From Cyrtodaria siliqua (Eukaryota > Mollusca > Bivalvia > Adapedonta > Hiatellidae), in NCBI GenBank assembly GCA_037043455.1, contig JAWPHD010003279.1:159491-223490 (forward strand): DNA of 64,000 nt, in the 5' to 3' direction. A program made the translations under genes and the position numbers. Shown here in pieces: positions 20,683 to 33,111 of this stretch. Under the pieces are notes generated by a model. The model was not told where the DNA came from, made no database searches, and saw only the letters and a list, made by a program, of their open reading frames with translations. Every line of letters begins with the position of its first letter. Positions within the stretch are counted from its first letter, which is position 1.

Positions 20683-22694
20683 CAATGTAGGTCGGCAGAG
20701 GACGTTTTGTGTGAGAAGAGTACTATATGTAAAACACCAAATGGATCCAAAGTGGCAGGTAAGATTTAAGTTAGACCGACCGTAAAATGTTTTTTAACCA
20801 TGCCGTTTCCCTACCTACCCACGAAAACAGGGCCGTACCTAAATATTTTTATTGCAATTCTTAAGCATAATTATACCCACGTTTTTGAGGAAAAAAACAG
20901 GGTAAATTAAAATCGACTCCGTTTGTCCGTCTGTCCGTCCGTCCGTTACTGCATCTCCTCCTAAACCGCTGAACGGAATTCAACCAAATTCACGGTAGGA
21001 CATCGCCATATGATGACGGCGTGCAAGAGCACTATTCTTTTTGGCTCCGAGCTCGGGAGTGGGGAAGGTCAAAGGTCAAATAAACTAAAAATTAAATTAC
21101 ACTGTCATTTTTGCATATAACTTTGTATATAATCGTCTACAAAAGATAAAAAACATATCAAACGATTTTTTATTTCGCAAACTCGAAAGTCTGCCCTGGT
21201 GCCCAGGGTGGGTGGGGCGGGCGGGATTTGGGCATTTTTCTTTAAGAAAACTTGTAATTATGTCTCAAATGAAACATTATAATGATGGATCTGCACCCAG
21301 GGTCCCTCAGGGGGTCAAAAGGTAAAAATGCAATTACAATGTCATTTTCCCATATTCTTGCACATAACTTGGTGTATGTAAATGTCTAGAAAAGATAAGC
21401 AACATATTAAATGATTTTATTGTTTTTATTATATAGACAACAATCTTTAATTATAATCGGCAGTGTCATAATTGCCACAAGGGCACTGGTCCATATATAG
21501 TCTTCAAACATGTCTCAGATTGTTTTAAGTGCCTCCATTTTAAATACGAAGGCTTCAACGCAAAATGCCATTATGATTTTCACTTTCGGTTTCAGGCCAA
21601 TTATATCGTTTCTGCTCGGCAACTATATGGTTTAGACGCAGTTAACTCATTAGCATAAAATGTCTTCGCGTGTAGGTTTTGTTCACTTCAATTGCTGTAT
21701 TTTAGCGTTTTATATAGTTTATAATGAAAAAGAATATTAGTTTAGTACTCTTTAGAAAGTCCAAAGGCTGGAGAAAACGTAGAGTCAATCCGAAGTGAAA
21801 TTTGATTTAAACTTGTATATCCGTTAACACATTAACTATAGGGTGCCTTTAAATAACTCTTTATTGCAAGATTAACAAAAAAAATCTATGCCAAGGAAAC
21901 TGAGTGAACAAATTCAACATATTAATTACTTTCTTACAAACAGCTATTAAACAAATTACACTTTTTACTGTTTTTAACATGTTTCGGCGGCCATTTTGAA
22001 AACGGTAGCAATTTTGAATTTAAAATATACCCAGATTGTATTTCATGACTGTTTGTCTATCATTTTGCATAATGTATTGCGATTGCCGTAATATATTTCA
22101 ACTGATTATTTATTACGTATTTGGCGGCCATTTTCAAAAATCTGGCGTGGGTCCATAGTCAAATCTTTTCAGTGTGGTATTGTCTAGTTATGTGCAGAGT
22201 ATGGTGCTTTTGTCAAACAATGCACACTTTTTCCACCAATCTGCCCCACTAATACTTCAAACAAAACAGATTGTACAACAGGCCATATGCATAAATTATG
22301 GAAGACCAAATTGCTTAAAAATGTATACAATTCTTTTTATATTTGGTCTTTTTAACGACTCTACAGTATCGGGAGAGGTGCAGAAAACCAGTGCTTGTGC
22401 TCTAGATAAAGGTGCCCAAGAGGACAAAGGTGCTTGTCCAGAGAAAGATGATTGTCTAGAGAAAGTTGCTTGTCCAGAGAAAGGTACTTCAGAGAAAGGT
22501 GCTTGTTCAGAGTAAGATCTTGGTGAACAGGCGCCACCTTTTCAGGGCCAGGCAAACAGCCAAAGACACAGTGAAATTCGCACTGAACCTAGTCGAATTG
22601 CTTTTAACACCAGAGGAGTGCCTCGACCTGACAATATATGCCATGGCGAACGGTAGGAAGCCACTGAACGACAACAAAAGGCGGGCGTTAAGGA
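20683..22694 (+). CDS. BEN-domain protein fragment, three phase-compatible exons
   Basis: Exon A is 20683-20758 (acceptor TTATTTTCAG, donor GTAAGATT; reads QCRSAEDVLCEKSTICK). Exon B is 22367-22511 (acceptor after a T-rich tract ending CTCTACAG, donor GTAAGATC). Exon C is 22546-22694 (acceptor CCTTTTCAG, donor GTAAGTAC). Phases match throughout: A ends 1, B enters 1 and ends 2, C enters 2. Exon B carries degenerate hexapeptide repeats of the KGACPE type. Exon C reads TVKFALNLVELLLTPEEC, then NGRKPLNDNKRRALR, matching the first half of a BEN domain, a DNA-binding and chromatin domain also common in transposon proteins. The second half of the domain is not found downstream, and the B-C intron would be only 34 nt. 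First and last exons are unknown. Confidence 0.5.
20865..21450 (-). repeat. CCGT-microsatellite tandem-core repeat (pearl-like), subfamily P6
   Basis: A CCGTCTGTCCGTCCGTCCG run (about 20928-20946) is followed by ACTGCATCTCCTCCTAAACC. Two loose ~250-bp units each carry a TGCATATAACTT or TGCACATAACTT block and an AAAAGATAA block (near 21110-21150 and 21358-21400). Relative to the other elements it is in reverse orientation. It lies in the large intron of the BEN gene model. Confidence 0.5.
21451..22366. other. Intronic/intergenic sequence upstream of BEN exon B
   Basis: Two GGCGGCCATTTT blocks (near 21987 and 22122) hint at another decayed tandem-core repeat. Frames open into exon B have no recognisable domain upstream. 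Confidence 0.35.
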
Positions 22695-23233
22695 GTAAGT
22701 ACTCTATTTTCACAGAATTCCTTAAACACTACACTAAAGCCCTGAATTATTAATACCTATAAAATATAGTGAAAATAAACTACCAACTTGAGCAAAAGGA
22801 TTCGTCAGTGATAGATATTTGGTCTTTTCTAAAGGCAATCATGTTTTTGCTTAAATCTGTATCTGGGTTTGATGTATGTAGCTTTTTGCACATACTCCAA
22901 AACTTGTACTACATACAGAGATGCCAACCACTACGATTTGTCCGTATTGTATACGAATTTCTATTCCATTTACCCCACTACGACCAGTTTGCATGCAACT
23001 ACGAATTTCGTTGTGATCGTGAAAAAAATATTTTTTTGGTCCGCATTTTGGTCCTGTGATTCCGAACTATAGCATAGCCCACACAGTCTTGTCATATGCA
23101 GACGCCGATTGGTGCAATTTAGCCCACTCCTTCCCTCTCCACCAATGAAAACGCTTGTTTCAATTTTGTGTTCTGATGCACTTGGCAATATGGCGACGAT
23201 GAGTTACCATTAGACACATTGACACGCGCGAAA
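22695..23233. other. Intergenic between BEN exon C and hAT-like #1
   Basis: No BEN C-terminal half or other domain recognised on either strand. Confidence 0.4.
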
Positions 23234-25871
23234 ATGGAAACAACTGGGAAAAATAATCAGAAATTCAGCGACAAATATACGGCAATATGGCCATGTATAG
23301 TTCCGTCAAGGAAGGGAGTCCACTACGCTTTGTGCACAGTATGCCACTGTGATATTTCCGTTCGTCACAGTGGTCAGTACGACGTGAAAATACATGTTGC
23401 TTCCCCAAAGCACCGGGATATTTTGAAGGTTACTACTTAGACTCATTCACTTCAGAAATTTTTCATACGAGAGAGATCAACGGACAACAGTATAATCAAG
23501 GCAGAGTGTCTAATGGTAAATTTTTTGGTCGAACATAATCTTCCGGTCGCCATATCGGACCACTTTTCTCCTCTCATGCAAGCGATGTTTCCTGACAGAA
23601 AAATCGCCAGCTCTTTTGTTAGCAAACGGACAAAGACGACACATATCATACATGAACTGGCGAAGGATTGCGTGCACAATATGTCGGCAATTATTGAAAA
23701 CAACGTCTTCAGTATTGCCACTGATGGGAGCAGTGACCGTGCGTATCAAAATCAGTTGTATCCCATTGTGATACGTTACTACGACAAAACTGTGGGAAAA
23801 GTCATGACGGGGCTACCAAGCCTACCGGCTTGCGAGGGAGCTAGCACAGGAGAGAACATTTTTGAACTATTGGACAATGAAATCTCAAAGCATTCGGAGT
23901 GGAGAAAATGTATAGCATTTTGTAGTGACAACGCTAATGTGATGATGGGCAAACACAAAGGAGTTGCCGGTCGCATTATCAAACAAGAGGTCAATGACCT
24001 TGAAGCTCTACTGATTGATTTAGATTTCAGGAAGTAGTCGCTACAAACTTATTTGAAAATTTATTTTTAGCCGTGGCGGCCATCTTGAATTTCCGGCCGA
24101 CCTGAAATTTTGCTAGGATCAATTAGACATCAAGAGCAACATTCCTGTGAAGTTTCATGAAAATCCGTCTAGTAGTTTCAGAGAAGTAGTCGCTACAAGT
24201 TTTCATTATATAACTCTATGTAAACAAAGATGGCCGCTGACAGCCATGTTTAACATCGAATCAAAACGATTTTTGACAAGGATCAACATCATGTCATGCT
24301 GATCATTTAAGAAAAAGTCCCATATCAATATCGCTTATAGTTTTCAAGAAGTAGTCGCTACAAACTTGTATCTTGAAAATCTATTTATAGCCATGGCTGC
24401 CATCTTGAATTTCCGGCAGACCTAAAAAAAATCTGGGATCAATTAGACATCAAGAGCAACATTCCTGTGAAGTTTCATAAAAAATCATCAAGTAGTTTCA
24501 GAGGAGTAGTCGCTACAAGTTTTTACTATATAAATCTATGTAAACAAAGATGTCCGCTAGCGGCCATGTTTAAAGTCGCATTGAAATAAATTTCGACAAG
24601 AATCAACATCATGTCATGCTGATCATTTTAGAAAACGTCCCATATCAATATCACTTACAGTTTTCAAGAAGTAGTCGTTACAAATTTATTTATTTTAAAT
24701 CTATTTTTAGCTGTGGCGGCCATCTTGAATTTCCGGCCAGCCTGAAATTTTTCTAGGATCAACTAGACATCAAGAGCAACATTCCTGTGAAGTTTCATGA
24801 ACATCCGTCAAGTAGTTTCAGAGAAGTAGTCGCTACAAGTGTTTATTATATAACTCTATGTAAACAAAGATGGCCACTGGCAGCCATGTTTAACATCGAA
24901 TCAAAATAATGTTTGACTAGGATCAACACCATGTCATGCTGATCATTTTAGAAAAAGTCCCATATCAATATCACTTATAGTTTTCAAGAAGTAGTCGCTA
25001 CAAACTTATTTTTTAAAAATCTATTTTTAGCTGTGGCGGCCATCTTGAATTTCTGGCCGACCTGAAATTTTGCTAGGATCTATTAGACGTCAAGAGCAAC
25101 ATTCCTATAAAGTTTCATTAAAATCCGCCAAGTAGTTTCAGAGGAGTAGTCGCTACAAGTTTTTACTATATAACTCTATGTAAACAAAGATGGCCACTGG
25201 CAGCCATGTTTAACGTCGAATCAAAACAATTTTTGACAAGGATCAACATCATGTCATGCTGATCATTTAAGAAAATGTCCCATATCAATATCACTTATAG
25301 TTTTCAAGAAGTAGTCGCTACAAACTTGTATTTTAAAAATTTATTTTTAGCTTTGGTGGCCATCTTGGATTTCACATCAACATGAATTTTTGCTAGGATC
25401 AACTAGACTTCATGGGCAACATTTCTGTAAAGTTTCATGAATATCCATCAAGTAGTTTCAGAGGAGTAGTCGCTACAAATAAAAGTTTACGGACAGACGG
25501 ACGGACGGACGGACAGACGGACGACGGACGCCGCACCACGGCATAAGCTCTGCTGATCTCTGATCAGTAGAGCTTAAAACACAATAGATCTTTGTGACCG
25601 GCTGCACATGTCATTTGTGTCACCTTGCAGCATCTAAGCAGCTGCACAAGTACATTCTGTGGTAAAAATCGACGAGATACTTGTTGCCATTTATTACTAC
25701 ATGGACAAGAGCGCGAAGAGAACAAAGAATTTCAAGGAATGCCAGAAAGTGTTTGGCAAGGACACTTTGAGAATTCTGAAGCACACGAACACTCGCTGGC
25801 TGTCACTTGCAACATCTATCGACAGACTTCTGGATATGTGGGATCCATTGACAGAGTTTTTTCACCAATAG
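23234..25871 (+). pseudogene. hAT-like transposase #1, interrupted by a HINE-like element
   Basis: ATG 23234 opens a BED-like zinc-binding N-terminus (YALCTVCHCDISV, KIHVASPKH). One in-frame TAG at 23438-23440 is followed, in the same frame, by the RNase H-like core start: EHNLPVAISDHFSPL, FSIATDGSSDRAYQ, FCSDNANVMMGKHKGVAGR. At 23983 the ORF runs into a 1.6-kb element (23984-25575) and then resumes: GCTCHLCHLAASKQ, then after one frameshift DKSAKRTKNF and ILKHTNTRWLSLATSIDRL, ending at TAG 25869-25871. These are landmark motifs of hAT-related proteins in animals. The dimerisation C-terminus is absent. Non-functional through stop, insertion, frameshift and truncation. Confidence 0.8.
23984..25575 (+). 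mobile_element. HINE/pearl-like element, subfamily P2, copy 1
   Basis: Starts CAAGAGGTCAATGACC right after AAA of the transposase ORF and ends CAGTAGAGCTT before AAAACACAATAG. The core consists of ~155-bp units marked by AGTAGTCGCTACAA, alternating between an A type (GGCGGCCATCTTGAATTTC) and a B type (ATGTAAACAAAGATGG), so the effective period is ~315 bp. Near the 3' end are a GGAC-type microsatellite (25492-25525) and a hairpin (AGCTCTGCTGATC-TCT-GATCAGTAGAGCT as two arms). The 5' subterminal AGCTCTACTGAT is complementary to the 3' arm. This is the layout of Helentron-derived HINEs and of bivalve pearl elements. No coding capacity. Confidence 0.8.
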
Positions 25872-25921
25872 TCTGAGAGCAAGACGAGCAGTGCCAAAAG
25901 ATAGAAGCTAGTGGAAAAGGC

Positions 25922-25997
25922 TGTCTCTCTCTCTGTCTCTCTCTCTCTGTCTCTCTCTCTCTCTGTCTCTCTCTCTCTCTGTCTCTCTCTCTCTCTG

Positions 25998-26029
<32 letters not shown>

Positions 26030-26125
26030 TCTGTCTCTCTCTCTCTCTGTCTCTCTCTCTCTCTGTCTCTCTCTCTCTCTGTCTCTCTCTCTCTCTCTGT
26101 CTCTCTCTCTCTCTCTGTCTCTCTC

Positions 26126-26169
<44 letters not shown>

Positions 26170-26197
26170 TCTGTCTCTCTCTCTCTCTCTCTGTCCG
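25922..26197. repeat. CT-rich microsatellite, (GTCTCTCTCTCTCT)n-like
   Basis: About 275 bp of interrupted CT repeats with a G every 10-16 bases. The open Ser/Leu frame across it is an artefact of the repeat. Confidence 0.95.
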
Positions 26198-26880
26198 TCT
26201 TGTCTCTATAAAAACCCTATAGTTTAATTATAATCATTCGAATTACAGTTACGTTAGCTCTACGGTATTAGTATCCGTGTACTATATACACATACTTTTA
26301 TATATAATGTTATTTTTATTCTATTGTGTGTATGTCGCATACAAATGTATAGCTACATATATGAAGACTTGCTATATTTTACAATTTTGAGTTTGAATAA
26401 GTATCGGTTTCCTCCTGTTAAACAGTTCATGCATTTTTGTTGCAAACAACTATAATTAAATTATATGTCACTGTAAAACATAACCAATTCATATTTTCGA
26501 TATGTGTTGTTTTACATACTGATAATATCTATGTAGATCTATCTAGTTTTCTTGAATCTATAGTGTACTGTTTCTCACGACGTGCAGAAATAACGCTTCC
26601 CCTGTAATTTCTACGGCTTTCCTTACACAAAATACTGGTGTTGGAAACGAAGCAATAAAACGTTTATTTTCTGTTTTATTTCTGTTTTTATTATTGTTAT
26701 GTGTTAATAGTACCATATATTATGAAATAAAACAATAAATAATGAACTATTAAGGCATTGTTATCCTTTAACTGTCTCCGAAACTGAACCGGGAATTGCC
26801 AAAACCAGTCAAATTATTGTGAAAAAACACCAATATTCAACACTTAATTAAACTACTTCCTTTTTTTTTCTTAACATTTT
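26198..26880. other. Intergenic
   Basis: AT-rich with no recognised gene; two AATAAA-type signals near 26654 and 26725. Confidence 0.4.
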
Positions 26881-28150
26881 TTTTAGTGATTATGGAACTT
26901 AATGTTCTAGAAATGTTCACGAACTGTCCTTGAGTATAAGAACAGACTTTCGCAGGGGTTCATCTTCATTATTTAAACCAATCTTTACTACTATTAACAA
27001 ACATATATATGATAATCTTTATTGCAAGAACAGTTTAATATAATAACATTATCTGGAGTTTAAAAGCCCATTTCTTCATTTATATTTGCAAAGAAAGCAG
27101 GTTATGACACCTGAGTGTGATTCTGACAAAATTGCAAATAAAATACAGACGCCATTCTTTTGAGTTTTTGGCGGTAAAATGGCAGTCCAACTGAAGATTG
27201 TGCTTGCATCATTTAATAATTAAATGTAAGTGTTTTGTGACAATACTTGAATTACTTATTGTGTTAAACATCTTATACATTTAATAGTTGTATTTGAAAG
27301 ATGATATTTCTAAATGTAGTCTTTAGAAACAGTATTTTAAAATGAAACCCCTATTGTCATGTGTTTTCGGGGATTGACTTTAATTTTTTGTTGCAGACAG
27401 AAAAATGGTATTCAGCACAGCAGATATTATTTCATTTCAGTATCGTATGTAACATTTCACCAAGGTTGACCAGGCATTCTGAATGTTCAATTAATGAATT
27501 GTTCTTTACTGTTATGTAGGTTAAATTAGTGGCCAAGGGAGTTCTGGAACTGTGCAGGAACTGTTCTGGATAGATTGTTCAAGAACTGTTCTTGAACTGT
27601 GCTTCATCTGTTCATGAGCAGTTCTAGAATGGTGTATGAACGTTAAATGAGACAAAATTTCTAGAACTTATGTTCAAGAACAGTTCTAGAACTATGTTAC
27701 TGGAACTGTTCAAGAACAGTTCCAGTATAGTTCTAGAACTATTCTAGAACAGTTCCAGTACAGATCGTTCTGGAACAGTTCTAGAACAGTTCCAGTACAG
27801 ATAGTTCTAGAACTGTGCTTCATCTGTTCTTGAGCAGTTCTAGAACTGTGCATGAACGTTAAATGAGACAAATTTTCTAGAGAATATGTTCAAGAACAGT
27901 TCTAAGAACAGTTCAAGTACAGATAGTTCTGTAACAGTTCTAGAACAGTTCCAGTACAGATAGTTCAAGAACTGTTCTTGAACATAGTTCTAGAACTGTT
28001 CTTGAACATAAGTTCTAGAAAATTTGTCTCATTTAACGTTCACGTACTGCTCTAGAACTGTACCAAAACAGATTAGGTACAGTTCAAGAACAGTTCTTGA
28101 ACAATCTATCCAGAACAGTTCAAGAACTGTTCATGAACAGTTCTAGAAAA
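26881..28150 (+). mobile_element. Motif-array element family A, copy 1 (TTCTAGAA type)
   Basis: A conserved body at 26961-27531 is shared with 49367-50337. To its left lies TGTTCTAGAAATGTTCACGAAC (around 26903-26924). To its right, 27541-28148 is a dense array of GTTCTAGAAC, GAACAGTTC and similar short palindromes. The array is also a large foldback: 27559-27700 pairs with about 27978-28125 (for example CATTTAACGTTCA and its complement, GATAGATTGTTC and its complement). Copy 2 has the same body but TTCAGACTGAA-type arrays on both sides. No ORF or transposase is present. Confidence 0.65.
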
Positions 28151-29717
28151 TTTCGCAGGGGCAAGCTTATGGCAGTAAGTATTCTGTGATTTTTTTTTAA
28201 TGTTCGGGGTCTCGCTTCGTGCAAATTGAACATGTCAACTAAGGTCAACTACGAAATTGAAGAACAGGACAAATCATGGCCTATGGGTTTCGCTTCGCGA
28301 AGCGTACCAAAATATTATTGTTTTATTTATAAAATTAATGTTCGGGGCTTAGCTTCGGGCGAAGCTCAATACTTTGTAATCATTAAATGTTCACGAATTA
28401 CATAAGTTTACTCCGGACTACATGTACAGTAACATAGCTAGGCCCAAATGACAGCATAGGCCTATGGTTGGGGGCGTGGAGGCATGAACCTCCGGACTTT
28501 TTATTTCGTTTTAGAATGCATTAATTAGGTAAGTAAACTGTCACAGATGTGTATCTGAAAATACCCACATCCCCTTCCCCATTGCCAGACTTGCAAACAT
28601 TGTAGACCAAAGCAATTAGCACATGTTCACGCACATGACAGTTGACGTCATGTTTACAATATCGCATGACATCATGTTTAACGTCAGTCGCTGATGCACC
28701 AGTTACCCCTACTCAAGTCTTGAAGTCACATGCTGCTTCACACAAGAAAAAAGTAAGAAATTTACATTTACACGCTTACTGATCGCGTACCATATGCCGT
28801 TCTGAAAAAGATGAAGCAGGCCAGATAAGGTAAACTCCTGACATGAAGAATGCGGTCGACATAATGTCGTAAATATGAATAATTTGGGGCTTCGCTTTGC
28901 GAAGCTTAGTGACAATATAAATTTGTGTTGTTTAATTTCGGGGCTTCGCCCTGTGCGCAAAGCTCTGTGGCTCGTTTGTCTAGCTTTGCTCGCCTGTATT
29001 GTTTTCACGACTTTCGTGAAAGTTTACTTTGTGGATTTTTTTGAATTTTTACGGTAATCGCCGACATTACCGAAAAAGTGATTACTAGTGGACAACTTCG
29101 ACGCCGGGCAAAAAAATAAAATATTTATAATATCATTTTCTGATAGACATATAAACAGCTTCTAAAAAACTAAAGTTATTTGACTCTAACAAACTTCAAA
29201 ATAATAATTGTTACTACATATAAGAGCGTATCTGTGATTGGTCAGCTCGATTTGTCAAATTGCATTGTGCTGTTGGATTTCATTGGCTGTCAGTGTTATA
29301 ATTGATATTTCAAGTAGGTCAATCCGTTTACTATTATAAAGTGTCTGATCCAATATTTAGACTTACTTTTAGTCGTATATGGTTTAATCCTTCATTTATT
29401 AATTACTGCGTTAATTACTATTCGTTTGATTGGTCGGTTCGGTGACGCGTGTGTTCTCTTGTCTAATTTGGTGGTTTAAATCCCGTTGTCATATTTTAGT
29501 GTTTTTTTCATCATGCATTGATTCATTCTCTCTTTGTGTTTATGTGTTTGTGGTCGGGTCTCTTCGCTCTTAAAGAGGTTGGGCAATAGACTGATAGGAA
29601 AAATAGGAAAAGTGTCAATATGGGGTTATAAACTGAAAGGATTATAGTGATAAAAACAGCAAGAACACTGACTCTAGTGAAATACCGCGAGCTGTGAATT
29701 GTGAACTTGTGGAATAA
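28151..29717. repeat. Region with five GGGGCTTCGC-type mini-hairpins
   Basis: Short palindromes of the form GGGGCTTCGCTTTGCGAAGC occur near 28207, 28285, 28344, 28887 and 28937, several preceded by AATGTTC or TTTC. The rest is AT-rich with no gene; CRE-like TGACGTCA occurs near 28643. Confidence 0.5.
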
Positions 29718-30330
29718 CAAGAGGCCCAAGAGGGCCTGTAGACACTCTACTTGTATGATGTGATTCAAAAACATAAACATGGAAGAGGCCAACCCAAGAA
29801 AAATGTTTCCTATATATAACTCTATGTAAACTTTGGGTTATCGTGGTGGCCATTTTGAATAATTTTGATTATTTGACGATAATGAAAAACACAAACTTGA
29901 TAGAGGCTAACCCAATGAACATGTATATGATATTTCACAAGAATGGAATAAGTCGTTTAGGAGATGTCGTTTGAAATTTCCTTAAATTTGACCTAGTTTT
30001 AGCCATGGCGGCCATCTTGGATGACTGGCAGCCGTGAAAAATACAAATCTGAGAGGGACAATCCCAATTATCAATGTGCTTAAGTTTCATCAAAATCCTT
30101 CAAGCGGTTTCACAGAAGATGTAATTTTTAACCTTTTCACTCTATGTACAATTTGAGTCGCCGTGGCGGCCATTTTGATTATTCGACGATAACGAAAAAC
30201 ACAAAATTGATAGAGGCCAGCCCAAGGAACATGTAAATGATATATCAGTACAACGGAATAAGTGGTTTCGGAGATGTCGTTTGAAAATCCCTAAAGTTGA
30301 CCTAGCTTTAGCCATGGCGGCCATCTTAAT
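29718..30330 (+). mobile_element. HINE-like element, subfamily P3, 3'-truncated
   Basis: 5' terminus CAAGAGGCCC-AAGA-GGGCCTGTAG after an A-rich flank, then two ~310-bp units with GGTGGCCATTTTGA or GGCGGCCATCTTGG, GATTATT(T/C)GACGATAA and AGGCTAACCCAA-type blocks. No 3' hairpin or microsatellite is seen; it is cut off before hAT-like #2. Confidence 0.65.
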
Positions 30331-31868
30331 AATCTAACGTAAACCAGATACTTGGTGCTCTTTATCCGGTCCGCGCGCATTTAGAAATTCTAATTTTAAA
30401 CTAGGTTAAAACGGTTGGTAAGTAAGTAGGTCAAAGTAGGTCAAGGTCAAATAAACAATCACAGATGGCTTGAGGATGTTTCCGTGGCGAAACGAACAAT
30501 AGAAATCTGGCCAAAGCTGGTGAAGTAAGTTGAAGAAGTGGAAACTAGGAAGAAGTGATCACAACCTACTTGTAATTCCTACACAGTATTGAAACAGTTC
30601 ACAAAAGACAAATTAGTGATTGCCAAGCTGGAATTCTTCAAATTAGTAGCTGGTGTTCTTCAGCCACTTTTAACATTTCATCAGACTGATAAACCTGTGC
30701 TACCTTTTATGGCTACAGATCTCTCATCACTCCTCAAAAATGTGTCGAAGAAAGACAGAAAAAATTGTCAGAGAAACAGAGCAGGAAAAGAAAGAGTGTT
30801 TTAGAGGAACTTGATGACTTGAAAACTAAGAAAAAAAGACTTAAGACTGATGTTGAGATTTTACTTAAACAAGAAATCCGTGGATTCAAATGTCTCGCCT
30901 AATGGGGGCTGGCCATAAAAATAAAAAGTTCAATAATGTTTAAATGAAAGTTTGTAAACATTTTAGTAACTAAATACAACGGAGTTTGCCGTTTGCTGAG
31001 TTGAAATTTAAGTGCATTTGTTTAAAAACAAAATGCCATTCTATTAAAAACAAGAGGCCCAAGAGGGCCTGTGGATGCTCTACTGGCTAAAACGGCTCTT
31101 ATATATCAAGGGTTGTCGACATAAAATTCCCATCAGTAATTGATCGATCACCTGGTAATCATGGGCAATAAGTCTACTGTGTCTAGTCTGGCATGGGTAT
31201 TTTTTAATTTGTCCCACTTTCTTCTATGAATGTAATTTCATAAAAATGGGTGGTGGGGTGAGTGGGGGGTATATTAACATTCTAAACAAATATGGTAAAG
31301 ATCAGATAAAAAATGAAGTAACTACAGATTTAACAAAGGAAAATACAATATAGCATTTTCCAACAAATCAAGGGCCATAACCTGTTGTTACTAATAATAT
31401 CAAGCTGGATTTGGAACGTGTAAAAAGATTTCATTGATATACCGCACTTTGCACAACTAGACATCATACTGAGGCTTCCTGCCAACTTTTGTAGAAATCC
31501 AACAAGCCGTTTAGGAGGAGTAGCGCCGACAAGAAATTTAAAGTAAAAATGTTAAAGTGCCATTACTCCGTCATCAATCAGCGAACTAGAACAAAGGCGC
31601 GAGAAGCACAACTAGACATCTTACCGATGCTTCCTGCTAAGTTTCGTCGAAATCCAACAAGGCATTTAGGAGGAGTAGCGCCGACAAGAAATTTAAAAGT
31701 AAAAATGTCAAGGGGCCGTAACTCCATCAAAAATAAACGAACCGGAAAAAAACGCAATAGGCACAACTAGAAATCATAGCTATTCTTCCTGCTAACATGG
31801 CGTTAACATCAAAAAAAAATAAGTAATTGAAAAAAGTAATGAAATAAAACATTTAAGAAAAAAACAAA

Positions 31869-33111
31869 CAAGAGGTCAATGACCTTGAAGCTCTACTGAT
31901 TGATTTAGATTTCAGGAAGTAGTCGCTACAAACTTGTTTTTAGCCGTGGCGGCCATCTTGAATTTCCAGCCGACATGAAATTTTGCTAGGATCAATTAGA
32001 CATCAAGAGCAACATTCCTGTGAAGTTTCATGAAAATCGGTCTAGTAGTTTCAGAGAAGTAGTCGCTACAAGTTTTCATTATATAACTCTATGTAAACAA
32101 AGATGGCCGCTGACAGCCATGTTTAACATCGAATCAAAACGATTTTTGACAAGGATCAACATCATGTCATGCTGATCATTTTAGAAAAAGTCCCATATCA
32201 ATAGCGCTTATAGTTTTCAAGAAGTAGTCGCTAGAAACTTGTATCTTGAAAATCTATTTATAGCCATGGCTGCCATCTTGAATTTCCGGCCGACCTAAAA
32301 CAATTCTGGGATCAATTAGACATCAAGAGCAACATTCCTGTGAAGTTTCATAAAAAATCGTCAAGTAGTTTCAGAGGAGTAGTCGCTACAAGTTTTTACT
32401 ATATAAATCTATGTAAACAAAGATGTCCGCTAGCGGCCATGTTTAAAGTCGCATTGAAATAAATTTCGACAAGAATCAACATCATGTCATGCTGATCATT
32501 TTAGAAGAAGTCCAATATCAATATCACTTATAGTTTTCAAGAAGTAGTCACTACAAACTTATTTTTTAAAAATCTATTTTTAGCTGTGGCGGCCATCTTG
32601 AATTTCTGGCCGACCTGAAATTTTGCTAGGATCTATTAGACATCAAGAGCAACATTCCTGTAAAGTTTCATGAAAATCCGCCAAGTAGTTTCAGAGGAGT
32701 AGTCGCTACAAGTTTTTACTATATAACTCTATGTAAACAAAGATGGCCACTGGCAGCCATGTTTAACGTCGAATCAAAACAATTTTTGACAAGGATTAAC
32801 ATCATGTCATGCTGATCATTTAAGAAAATGTCCCATATCAATATCACTTATAGTTTTCAAGAAGTAGTCGCTACAAACTAGTATTTTAAAAATCTATTTT
32901 TAGCTTTGGTGGCCATCTTGGATTTCACATCAACATGAATTTTTGCTAGGATCAACTAGACTTCATGGGCAACATTTCTGTAAAGTTTCATGAATATCCA
33001 TCAAGTAGTTTCAGAGGAGTAGTCGCTACAAATAAAAGTTTACGGACAGACGGACGGACGACGGACGCCGCACCACGGCATAAGCTCTGCTGATCTCTGA
33101 TCAGTAGAGCT
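31869..33111 (+). mobile_element. HINE/pearl-like element, subfamily P2, copy 2
   Basis: Same termini, units, GGAC microsatellite (33044-33065) and 3' hairpin as the copy at 23984-25575, with fewer core units. The two copies look very similar across shared units, suggesting relatively recent spread. Confidence 0.8.

Noticed and set aside
25911..26222. 103-codon Ser/Leu ORF
   Set aside because: Pure translation of the CT microsatellite.
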